Part shown: positions 8,847 to 16,281 of the stretch, piece after piece
Layout of the letters: every line of letters starts with the position of its first letter
How positions within the stretch are numbered: position 1 is the stretch's first letter
Origin: an uncultured Bacilli bacterium
Lineage (GTDB): Bacteria > Bacillota_I > Bacilli_A > RF39 > UBA660
Assembly: GCA_947624515.1 (NCBI GenBank)
Contig: CANQKN010000005.1
Location: 1 to 37,827, forward strand
DNA: 37,827 bases
Direction: 5' to 3'
Notes under the pieces: generated by a model
What the model was told of the DNA's origin: nothing
Seen by the model: only the letters and a program-made list of their open reading frames with translations
The model's database searches: none
Position numbers and translations under genes: made by a program

Positions 8847-10841
8847 TTATTTTCCACCACTACCGCTAAATCTATCATTTTGTTCTTTTTTGGCATTTTC
8901 ACGTTTAGCAGTAGCAATTTCAACAGATAAATTATCAATTGTACCATTAACAGAATCTCTATTAGTAACATGCAAGCCAAGTGCCTCAGCTTCACTAATA
9001 TCAGCAGCTAAAATCTTATCTTGACTAGCTCCATGAGTTAAGTAGTAATCTTCATTTCCTTTTAAGATTAATCCTTGATATCTTTCTGCATCCGTCATAG
9101 TAATTTTTTGTATACCGTTAGAAGTCATAATCTCGAATTCACGTTCACCTGCTGCAGCTGCTGCATTTTTACGTGCCATAAAGTCTTTATAATTAATAGA
9201 TCCTGTAACATCCGCACCAGAAACATCTTTCATTAAAGCATTACCATTCTTATCCAATAGGAAAGCTTGAGTCCAATCTTGCTTTACCATTTCTCCACTT
9301 ACACGTGATTTAATAGTTTCAAGAGCACTCTTTTGAGCTTCTAATGCTGCAATATTTCTTTTTCCTGCTGATGCCGCAGTTTCACCACCAATTAATCCTG
9401 TTAAAGTAGATCCAACTCTTCCAAATAAAGTTGACCCTGCAGCACCTGCTGCCAATGCTCTAGAATTTCTTTTAGCATAGGCGTCCATAACAGCTCTTGC
9501 ATTATGATCCTTTGCATTAATACCAGCACTAATACCTGCTCCTAATCCTGTTGCTCCACCTAAAAGACCAGCACCTACATTTTTTAATATATTAAGCCCA
9601 CCATGTCCAGTTCTATTTTCCTCATCAGCCATGTAACTACCTCTTGCAGATGCAATCCCAGCACCAATTGCTCCAGCACCAATTGCTCCTGCCGCCATAA
9701 TTTTACCTAATCCTCCAAATAACTTATTATTTTCACCTAATTTAATTCCTAAGGCATCTGTAATAAATTTTGGAGCATCTTTAGCAAAAAATAATAGCCC
9801 AATAATTAAAGCACACAAAATTAATCCTGAACGTTGAATACCAATACCAACCCCATTTTGAGCAATTTGTCCACCAACAATATTAATATATATATTGGTA
9901 ATAACATCATTAGTAATTAATTGATTAATAACTAAAAGTACAAAATAGATAACTCCTAATTTAATAAATAAATCTAAATAAACGCTACCAACCATTTTCA
10001 ACCATTTGGAAAAAGCACCATCTTTAGAAGATTTAGGATCAATATAACTTATAATGGGAATTGGAGCGATGATTTGTAGAATAATTAACTTAAATACACG
10101 AATAGCTACATCAATACAAAAACCAATCAAAATAATAGACATAATAATAGCTGTAACAAATCCGCAGATAGGAAAATAATCATATTTATATGTAGAATCA
10201 TCACTCTCTATAGGATCATTAATATGTTCTAAAATGGCATTAAAAGTATTTCCATATAAAAAGCATTCATTTGTACCATTACTACTGATTACATTATAAT
10301 CAACACAGTTACTATTAAACCATACACCATTGTAAGTATTAAAAGCCATTTCTTGTCCAATGTTATCCATACCAGAAATTCCGTTAAAGGAAGAAGCACC
10401 ATTATCAGTAGTAGATACAGAAGAAGTACCTAATATAACTCTTGGTAATGCTTCCATAATATGTGGTTGTATGCGATTTAAAAATTGAAATGCGTTTGGA
10501 AAAGCAATTAGCATAATCAGTGAAACAATAACCCTAGTTGCCATCTTTCCCATTCCGCGTTCTTTATCATTAATAGTATCTGGATTAACCAAATATGTTA
10601 ACATAGAGATGGTAATTTTAAATAGCATAAAAATTGCTAATACTGCATAAATTCTTGAATGAATTTGATCATAAAAACTATTGAAAGCTGGATCTGAAGT
10701 TATTGCAGCAATATCAAAGATTAATTGCATCATCCAAGAAAAAACACTATATGCCACAGAATCAAGCCAAGCAAAGAAAGATCGAATGATATTCCATACC
10801 CAACCTCGAGAAACAGCTGAGATTAAAACTAAATTATTCAT
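8847..10841 (-). CDS. VirB6/TrbL-like polytopic channel protein
   Basis: A 664-aa polytopic membrane protein with about seven helices in its first 355 residues, including FFAWLDSVAYSVFSWMMQLI near the start, a pair near 225-265 and a pair near 290-350. This is the layout of the VirB6/TrbL family, which forms the inner-membrane pore of type IV systems. An exported loop between about residues 138 and 220 holds a Cys pair (NCVDY and NECFL). The remaining 300 residues are cytoplasmic: a Gly/Ala-rich segment (about 380-480, many AGAIGAG-like units), then a mixed charged region ending in GSGGK. Gram-positive VirB6 proteins often carry large extra domains, though usually a wall hydrolase, whereas here the hydrolase is separate. 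It follows the VirB2-fusion gene after 4 nt and precedes the PrgI gene. Confidence 0.85.
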   Translation of the reverse strand: MNNLVLISAVSRGWVWNIIRSFFAWLDSVAYSVFSWMMQLIFDIAAITSDPAFNSFYDQIHSRIYAVLAIFMLFKITISMLTYLVNPDTINDKERGMGKMATRVIVSLIMLIAFPNAFQFLNRIQPHIMEALPRVILGTSSVSTTDNGASSFNGISGMDNIGQEMAFNTYNGVWFNSNCVDYNVISSNGTNECFLYGNTFNAILEHINDPIESDDSTYKYDYFPICGFVTAIIMSIILIGFCIDVAIRVFKLIILQIIAPIPIISYIDPKSSKDGAFSKWLKMVGSVYLDLFIKLGVIYFVLLVINQLITNDVITNIYINIVGGQIAQNGVGIGIQRSGLILCALIIGLLFFAKDAPKFITDALGIKLGENNKLFGGLGKIMAAGAIGAGAIGAGIASARGSYMADEENRTGHGGLNILKNVGAGLLGGATGLGAGISAGINAKDHNARAVMDAYAKRNSRALAAGAAGSTLFGRVGSTLTGLIGGETAASAGKRNIAALEAQKSALETIKSRVSGEMVKQDWTQAFLLDKNGNALMKDVSGADVTGSINYKDFMARKNAAAAAGEREFEIMTSNGIQKITMTDAERYQGLILKGNEDYYLTHGASQDKILAADISEAEALGLHVTNRDSVNGTIDNLSVEIATAKRENAKKEQNDRFSGSGGK

Positions 10842-10845
10842 ATTA

Positions 10846-12222
10846 TCACCATAACCTTATATCGCAGGATACATCATTAATTTTATCAATAAAACTAAGT
10901 AAATACATAATAATACTTGGAATAAAGAAAATTGCAATAGCTACAATACATCTTTTTACAAAACGACTTCCTGCTTTTTTCAATTCTTGCTGATCATCTG
11001 ATAATACTGCTCTAGAAAAGTCTACACTACCGAGGATTATTACCATAATAGGAACAACTATTCTAATCCAAGTTAAAACCAAAGAAATATCATCTAATAA
11101 ATTAGGTCCCAACAAACCTTCGCATGTTTTTTCAGCACCAGTAATTGACGTACCAAAATCAATAGTTCCAACATATGTTACCCATTCTTCAAAAGTATTA
11201 TCAAGTTCACTTAATGATTGATCAATGTTATTTAAAATTTCTTTTCCGGCAACCATTTCTGAATCAGTATCATCAAGATCATTTTTATTTGCGTAATTCA
11301 TCAATTGGATTTCCAATGCTGCATAATAACTTTTTAATGTTTTTTTTGCAGCATATAATAATCCGGAATCCTCATTCAACCATTTTTCATATTCATCATT
11401 TAAAGCCGGGCAATAATTTTTCTTAGAAATGTCTATTGCTTTTAATTCAGTAAAAGTATTATCAATAAGCTTTGCAAGACCATTATACAAACGTTCTGCC
11501 TCTTTAAGGTTTTTTTCAGAATACTCACTACCTGTTACTGTCATTCTAGCTAAAGGTCCATTATAAATGGGTAACATTTTTTGATAATTACCAATAATCT
11601 TGTTAAACTCAGCTAATTTTTCATCACATTGTAAAGGTGTACCATAATGAGTTCCAGAATAGGAAGCATTAGCAGATTTAAGAGCATTTAAGTCATATTC
11701 CACTGATTCTTTATCTTGTGGCATACTTAAGGAATTTATTTTATCCTGCCAATTTTTTTCTGAATCAATCATTAAAGTACTATTATCTGTAATAACATAA
11801 AAGAATAAATTATCACAATTCATTTTACCATTTTCATCAATTAGAAAATCATATAAATTTTTATCAAAATCAATAAATTTTTTACTAAACCACTTATCAA
11901 GCCATTTATATATAGTTACATTAGAATTATCAAGTAAGATAGCACCTTCATTTGGAGTTAAAAATCGTATTTTTCCTTCTGCTTCATCATGAATAAAAAT
12001 ATACTTTACATTACTATATAAATCATTATCTTCCATTTTATAAGAAGCAAAATTATAGATATTGTTAGGTTGATATACACAATATTCATATTTTTGAAAA
12101 GCTTGAGGAATATCATTTTCATTACCACCAGCAAAAGTAGCAGCATATGTCTTATCCTGAAATGCTAAAAATATAATAAACGCAACAATAAAATATTTAA
12201 TAATTCCCATACTTTTTTTCAT
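10846..12222 (-). CDS. Exported protein ending in a VirB2-like pilin hairpin
   Basis: A 458-aa protein with a clear signal peptide (cleavage likely after KTYA near residue 27), an exported domain of about 330 residues that I do not recognise, and a C-terminal block of two membrane helices. The C-terminal block (IRIVVPIMVIILGSVDFSRAV, then a polar DDQQELKKAG turn, then VKRCIVAIAIFFI) closely parallels the small pilin at 12320-12643 and matches the TrbC/VirB2 pattern. Six Cys lie in exported parts, an even number suited to disulfides; a further Cys lies in the last helix block. The ATG at 12222 has AAGGAGTG 5 nt upstream; a longer in-frame reading has no site. It is the first gene of the T4SS unit. 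It may be a pilin-anchored tip or surface protein, or a membrane scaffold in which the pilin fold became permanently fused. Confidence 0.78.
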   Translation of the reverse strand: MKKSMGIIKYFIVAFIIFLAFQDKTYAATFAGGNENDIPQAFQKYEYCVYQPNNIYNFASYKMEDNDLYSNVKYIFIHDEAEGKIRFLTPNEGAILLDNSNVTIYKWLDKWFSKKFIDFDKNLYDFLIDENGKMNCDNLFFYVITDNSTLMIDSEKNWQDKINSLSMPQDKESVEYDLNALKSANASYSGTHYGTPLQCDEKLAEFNKIIGNYQKMLPIYNGPLARMTVTGSEYSEKNLKEAERLYNGLAKLIDNTFTELKAIDISKKNYCPALNDEYEKWLNEDSGLLYAAKKTLKSYYAALEIQLMNYANKNDLDDTDSEMVAGKEILNNIDQSLSELDNTFEEWVTYVGTIDFGTSITGAEKTCEGLLGPNLLDDISLVLTWIRIVVPIMVIILGSVDFSRAVLSDDQQELKKAGSRFVKRCIVAIAIFFIPSIIMYLLSFIDKINDVSCDIRLW

Positions 12223-12257
12223 AATTACACTCCTTGTAGACACAATAATCCAAGTTT

Positions 12258-12263
12258 ATTATA
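12258..12263 (-). promoter_or_regulatory. Candidate -10 box for the T4SS unit
   Basis: TATAAT on the minus strand lies 36 bp before the start at 12222 and directly after the pilin terminator. The -35 position falls inside the terminator stem and is poor (TTTGCT at 16 bp), so the unit may rely on weak initiation plus read-through. Confidence 0.4.
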
Positions 12264-12265
12264 AC

Positions 12266-12303
12266 ACAAAAAAAATAATAGCAAAACCTATTTTGCTATT
12301 ATT
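12266..12303 (-). terminator. 13-bp terminator after the VirB2-like pilin
   Basis: A perfect 13-bp stem (12274-12286 with 12291-12303, 4-nt loop) is followed on the minus strand by about nine T residues. It separates the pilin gene from the T4SS genes. Confidence 0.88.
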
Positions 12304-12319
12304 ATTAAACTTTTTTTTA

Positions 12320-12643
12320 TTATGCAGCTTCTTCCCAGCAATCTTGCCAACTTGTTGTATCTCCTTGTACTGTAGTTTTTGAGAATAATCCCATCAATAA
12401 AGTTACAATCGTTGTAACAAAGAATACAGCAACAGCAGCAATTGCACGTTTAATTAATTTACCAGTTGCTCCTTTAATTTCTTTATCATCACTTGATAAT
12501 ACAGCTTTTCCTAAATCAATCGTTCCCATTACAATTAAAATAATTGGAATTCCAATTTGAATAATTGGGAAAATACCTCTTCTTATAAATTGAATAACAG
12601 GCAATAAATTTTCGTCACAAGCCAAAATTTGTATTAAATTCAT
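12320..12643 (-). CDS. VirB2/TrbC-like small pilin
   Basis: A 107-aa protein with two membrane helices (about residues 22-44 and 66-89) joined by a short polar basic turn (SSDDKEIKGATGKLIKR), the layout of VirB2/TrbC pilins of type IV systems. Exported ends carry one Cys each (ILACDEN and WQDCWEE). It has a good AAGGAGG site, a strong dedicated promoter and its own terminator, as expected for the most abundant structural subunit. There is no long cleavable leader like that of Gram-negative VirB2, so it may insert directly into the membrane. It is clearly paralogous to the C-terminal hairpin of the next gene downstream. It could instead be a small scaffold protein of the channel. Confidence 0.8.
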   Translation of the reverse strand: MNLIQILACDENLLPVIQFIRRGIFPIIQIGIPIILIVMGTIDLGKAVLSSDDKEIKGATGKLIKRAIAAVAVFFVTTIVTLLMGLFSKTTVQGDTTSWQDCWEEAA

Positions 12644-12672
12644 CTAAAACTTCCTCCTTAATTCATAGACTA

Positions 12673-12701
12673 ATCATATAATAAATACTGATTTTAGTCA
12701 A
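12673..12701 (-). promoter_or_regulatory. Strong sigma-A promoter of the VirB2-like pilin
   Basis: TTGACT (12696-12701) and TATGAT (12673-12678) are separated by exactly 17 bp on the minus strand, 30 bp before the pilin start. Confidence 0.8.
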
Positions 12702-12732
12702 CATATTCTATTTTTATTTACAATTTTTTACA

Positions 12733-13707
12733 TTAATATTCATTAATACCAAGTCTGTTTAATAAATCTGATAATACTTCATGATTATTATTTCTTTCTT
12801 CAAGAGGTGGCATAACAAAAAATACTTTAATATTTGCTTCATATTCAAATTGTTTAACATCACTATCAGATAAAAGACTCTGTGCTAATACGACCTTCTT
12901 ACCAGCCAATTTTTCAAAGGCTTTGCGATCTCTTCTCATTAGTTTATTTAACTTAATCGTAGATGGTTCAATTAAATATAAAACCTCATTACATAACTCA
13001 GTACTACCATCTTTATTTAAATCAAGTAAAAGAATGTTAATATCTTTATGCTTTAAAATTTCAGTAGCCAAATTACTATGATCAACAGAAATCATTTCTT
13101 TATCATTAAAATAAATAAAATCATTCTTATCTACTTCCATTGCTAAAACATTTTTACCCATATTTTTAAGAACACTTTTTAACATATAAATTAACATAGT
13201 AGCGCCGGAATGATCAGTTACATCTTTTACTCCCAAAATATAAGTTCCTGTAGAAATTACTTGTTGTCCTCCATTATTATTAGTAACAATTGAAGAAGCA
13301 GTTCCTACATTAGAATTGATAGGTTCCTCAATTTGATGTAAATGAGCAACATCACGATAAGTATTTGGATTATTAATTAAATAATTTACGCCTTCTAAGT
13401 TAGTAGTAAAATTATAGATTCCCATAGAAATCAATCCAGATAGAAATTTAGGTGCTAAACATTCTGGAGTATCTGGAAGTAAAACAATAATTTTTTCAAC
13501 ATCAAGCGACATAGATAATTTTTGTAAATTACGCACATCTTTATAATCTTTTAATGCTGTTAAATCTAAAATCATTCTACCAAAAAAGAAATTTGAAAAT
13601 GTTTGAACCAATTCATCAGCATCAAAAACACCATGAATAGATTTAATAATTTCAATATCTAAATTTGCTAATTCTGCTTGTCTTTCATTAGATACAATAA
13701 CATTCAT
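12733..13707 (-). CDS. TadZ/CpaE-like protein with degenerate P-loop
   Basis: A 324-aa cytoplasmic protein. The first 130 residues resemble the receiver-like domain of CpaE/TadZ. After a Asn/Gly/Ser-rich linker comes a MinD/ParA-like domain whose nucleotide loop reads GVKDVTDHSGATMLIY (about 159-174). It keeps the position and the SGAT part but lacks the Lys of KGGxGKT. TadZ proteins are atypical ParA relatives that place the Tad machine at a cell pole or site, and some also have altered loops. It lies between the TadE-like gene and the pilin, consistent with a Tad assembly role. Binding of ATP cannot be judged from sequence. The start has AGGGTG upstream; the unit probably runs from the promoter at 14439-14466. 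Confidence 0.7.
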   Translation of the reverse strand: MNVIVSNERQAELANLDIEIIKSIHGVFDADELVQTFSNFFFGRMILDLTALKDYKDVRNLQKLSMSLDVEKIIVLLPDTPECLAPKFLSGLISMGIYNFTTNLEGVNYLINNPNTYRDVAHLHQIEEPINSNVGTASSIVTNNNGGQQVISTGTYILGVKDVTDHSGATMLIYMLKSVLKNMGKNVLAMEVDKNDFIYFNDKEMISVDHSNLATEILKHKDINILLLDLNKDGSTELCNEVLYLIEPSTIKLNKLMRRDRKAFEKLAGKKVVLAQSLLSDSDVKQFEYEANIKVFFVMPPLEERNNNHEVLSDLLNRLGINEY

Positions 13708-13730
13708 TCTTTTTCACCCTATTTCTACCC

Positions 13731-14225
13731 TTAATAAACACATCCACTAACTTCACTATTATTACCAGACGAATATATTTGTGCTGTTTCACCTTTTACC
13801 AAAAATAATCTACCAGCAAATGGTAAAACATTATTAATAAGTGGAATATCAACATTAACAAAAGTAGCTACTGTATAATAAGCTCCTTTATATAAATTAT
13901 TTTGATTAGAAGTTCCAACAACATCTATTTTTTGATATTTATAGCAGAAACTACCTGCATTAGTAGTGGCAACAGTATAACCATTATTGTTACACCAAAC
14001 TTCAAATTGATCATTCATTTTATAATTTGTCTTAAGCATTAAATCATTAATTTGACTCATAGCAGAACAAGTAAGTCCTTCATTTTTCTCAATGATACTA
14101 CGAATCTCATTTTTAACACGAAATGCTTTTGTATAATTTACACTAAATGCAAGGTAACAATTAATAATAATCATAAAAATTACGATAATCTGTAATGTCA
14201 TTGCTCCACTAATCGCATCTCTCAT
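13731..14225 (-). CDS. TadE-like pseudopilin
   Basis: A 164-aa protein with a short basic N-terminus (MRDAISGAM), one hydrophobic helix (about residues 10-31), and an exported globular part starting with an amphipathic helix. This is the TadE/TadF minor-pilin architecture. The exported part has four Cys (LTCSA, VWCNN, SFCYK, SGCVY), plus one at the helix end. A Gly-Ala-Met just before the helix could be a prepilin peptidase site, but no such peptidase gene lies in this window. It follows the Flp-like pilin after 25 bp and precedes the TadZ-like gene. The start has GGTGATAGT before the ATG. Confidence 0.7.
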   Translation of the reverse strand: MRDAISGAMTLQIIVIFMIIINCYLAFSVNYTKAFRVKNEIRSIIEKNEGLTCSAMSQINDLMLKTNYKMNDQFEVWCNNNGYTVATTNAGSFCYKYQKIDVVGTSNQNNLYKGAYYTVATFVNVDIPLINNVLPFAGRLFLVKGETAQIYSSGNNSEVSGCVY

Positions 14226-14250
14226 ACTATCACCACTCTTTTAAATCTAA

Positions 14251-14415
14251 TTATTCTATAATTCCATTATTATCTTCTGGAGTAGAAATGTCATCCCAGG
14301 TATTATTAATAGTTTCCTGAATTTTTGGCCACATAACCCAGAAAAAGGCAATAACAGCTCCAATTGCAATAATAGTTACTACAGTCATATTTAATTCTCC
14401 GGTTGCTTCTTTCAT
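14251..14415 (-). CDS. 54-aa Flp-like major pilin
   Basis: A short gene found by direct reading: ATG at 14415, TAA at 14251-14253, AAGGAGG 9 nt upstream. The 54-aa product starts MKEATGELNM, continues with a hydrophobic helix (TVVTIIAIGAVIAFFWVMW), and ends in a polar, acidic tail. Size, layout and context match Flp/type IVb pilins: a Gly-Glu step before the helix gives a plausible prepilin cleavage after Gly6, although the classical G-x-x-x-x-E-Y pattern is not exact. It sits directly before the TadE-like gene, behind a dedicated extended -10 promoter and after a terminator, as expected for an abundant fibre subunit. No prepilin peptidase is in the window; alternatively the peptide works uncleaved as a small membrane subunit. 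Confidence 0.75.
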   Translation of the reverse strand: MKEATGELNMTVVTIIAIGAVIAFFWVMWPKIQETINNTWDDISTPEDNNGIIE

Positions 14416-14438
14416 TTTCTCAATCCTCCTTATTATTC

Positions 14439-14466
14439 ATTATACCATATTTTTATTGGTAAGCAA
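14439..14466 (-). promoter_or_regulatory. Extended -10 promoter of the Flp-like pilin unit
   Basis: TATAAT (14439-14444) is preceded by TGG, giving a perfect extended -10, with TTGCTT (14461-14466) 16 bp upstream. It lies 24 bp before the pilin start. The rest of the gap up to the terminator at 14561 is AT-rich with no further gene seen. Confidence 0.78.
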
Positions 14467-14560
14467 CCTAGTTTTTATTACTTTACAACTAAAATTGACT
14501 TTTCAATAAAAAGATAGTCTATTCCAATTAATAGAATATCCAAAATTTTATTTTTAATAC

Positions 14561-14591
14561 AAAAAGAAAAAAGAAAGAAATTCTTTCTTTC
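14561..14591 (-). terminator. Terminator after tadC
   Basis: An 8-bp stem (14573-14580 with 14584-14591, 3-nt loop) starts at the TAG stop of the TadC-like gene and runs into a T-rich tail on the minus strand. It ends the first block of the locus. Confidence 0.7.
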
Positions 14592-15376
14592 TACATATTC
14601 GCAAACATATAAATCATAGAAATTAAAATTAAGATCATTACACCACCACCAGTAGCAATTAACATAATCATAGTCTGTCCTTCCATATGATTTAATCTTT
14701 CTTTATATTTTTGTTCTCTTGCCTTACTCTGTAAGTTTGAAACAGTTCTAGAAAACATCAATAATCGTTCTTGTTTTCTTTCTTGACTACCAAGTCCTAA
14801 ACGATATAATAAACGCATCATTCTCATAGAATCTCTAACAGGATATTGATTTGCAAATTCCATATAAGGATCAATACTAGAATCACCTGCATCAATTTTA
14901 GCAATTAATTCTCTTAATCCAGGTTTAAATATTTCTGGAGCATCATCAATAGATTTAGCAATTGCAACAGGAACTGTATAATGTTGAACTAATATTTCTA
15001 GTCCTTTTAAATAATATGGTAACATAACATCAATATCATGTAAGTGTTTTTTATAATATTTTTTTAAAGAAGAATAATTAGATTTAAATACTAAATATCC
15101 AACAAAAATAGAAAGTACAATATTAATAACATTCAATTCTGCTAAAAAGATAAATAGAAATACTACAATCGTAATAAATGCTGTTTGTAATCTTTTTTGA
15201 AAAAGAACATTGGGATCTACTTTTTCTCCATATTTTGCTGCAACTAGAAAATCATAATCACTTTCTCGTAATAAACGAAAAACTCCTTCATTATCTTTAA
15301 TAAATTTCTTTCCATCTACTGTTTTATTATAAAGCAAAACTCCTAATATTAGAACACCACAAATAATAACTTCCAT
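14591..15376 (-). CDS. TadC-like GspF-family membrane platform protein
   Basis: A 261-aa membrane protein with an N-terminal helix, a hydrophobic pair near residues 70-98, a cytoplasmic helical domain (including LPYYLKGLEILVQHY) and a C-terminal helix (LIATGGGVMILILISMIYMF). This is the GspF/TadC architecture of the platform that couples the TadA motor to pilus subunits. Its ATG overlaps the TadB stop as TAATG, showing translational coupling. It is followed at once by a terminator. TadB and TadC typically occur as such a pair of half-size GspF relatives. Confidence 0.82.
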   Translation of the reverse strand: MEVIICGVLILGVLLYNKTVDGKKFIKDNEGVFRLLRESDYDFLVAAKYGEKVDPNVLFQKRLQTAFITIVVFLFIFLAELNVINIVLSIFVGYLVFKSNYSSLKKYYKKHLHDIDVMLPYYLKGLEILVQHYTVPVAIAKSIDDAPEIFKPGLRELIAKIDAGDSSIDPYMEFANQYPVRDSMRMMRLLYRLGLGSQERKQERLLMFSRTVSNLQSKAREQKYKERLNHMEGQTMIMLIATGGGVMILILISMIYMFANM

Positions 15377-16269
15377 TATTCAGCACCTACATTCTCGTTA
15401 TAATATTTTTCTCCCTTAAGAAGAAAATAACTATTGACGATCAACACAGCATGTAATATGACTAACATAAAAGGATTACCTAAAATCGCAATATAAGTTT
15501 CCCTACCTAATAAATACTGAACTAACATTACCATTAAATAAAGCATAACACCATATTTTAAGAAGGATTTATGGAAATTAGCACGATCTAATCGATCACG
15601 ATAAACACTTTCTACTAACATATCGATATCCAATTGCATATTTTCTAAAGATTCTCCAGAATCCTTAGCACCTTCTTTTGTAATCTGTAAAAACAATTGA
15701 TGCATATTTTTAACAATATAATAAGGATATTTAGCTGTCATAAACTCAATAGATTCATCAATTGAACCATTTTGATATGCCATAGAAATCATCATATTGA
15801 CATCAGTCAAAACAGGATCCTCCAATACTCCACTTGCTACAACACCCTCTAAAGCTTTTACGAAACTTTGTGTAGTAGCAAATTCCATAATAGTATTGGT
15901 TGTATAAATTTGAACTTGTTCAAAGATAAATTCACTATATACTCTTTTACATCTTAAAAATGCTAAATAAGGAATACAGGCATTAGCAATTAGAATATAA
16001 ATAAGAGAAATAAATAAATTATAGAAATATAAATAAGAAATAACACCAGCAAAAATAGTAAAAACTAATACTTGTGTAATATACTGTCTTGGTGTATATT
16101 CTTGACCTAATTCTTTGGTTTTTTCTCTTACTACTTTAAAGGAATAAGGAGCAAATTTATCATAAATCACACCCGCTTGTTCAGTAATAAATTTATATAC
16201 ATTTTGTCCCCGATATTGACGATATAATATCACAAATAATGCAATTGCTAATAATATAATTAATTCCAT
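15376..16269 (-). CDS. TadB-like GspF-family membrane platform protein
   Basis: A 297-aa protein with an N-terminal membrane segment, a hydrophobic pair near residues 82-118, a long cytoplasmic helical region with the GspF-like FVKALEGVVASG and QITKEGAKDSGES segments, and a C-terminal pair. It is the partner of TadC in the inner-membrane platform of Tad pili. A near-perfect AAAGGAGGT lies 5 nt before the ATG. The gene lies 12 bp after the TadA/CpaF gene and overlaps the TadC gene. Confidence 0.82.
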   Translation of the reverse strand: MELIILLAIALFVILYRQYRGQNVYKFITEQAGVIYDKFAPYSFKVVREKTKELGQEYTPRQYITQVLVFTIFAGVISYLYFYNLFISLIYILIANACIPYLAFLRCKRVYSEFIFEQVQIYTTNTIMEFATTQSFVKALEGVVASGVLEDPVLTDVNMMISMAYQNGSIDESIEFMTAKYPYYIVKNMHQLFLQITKEGAKDSGESLENMQLDIDMLVESVYRDRLDRANFHKSFLKYGVMLYLMVMLVQYLLGRETYIAILGNPFMLVILHAVLIVNSYFLLKGEKYYNENVGAE

Positions 16270-16281
16270 AGGTTACCTCCT

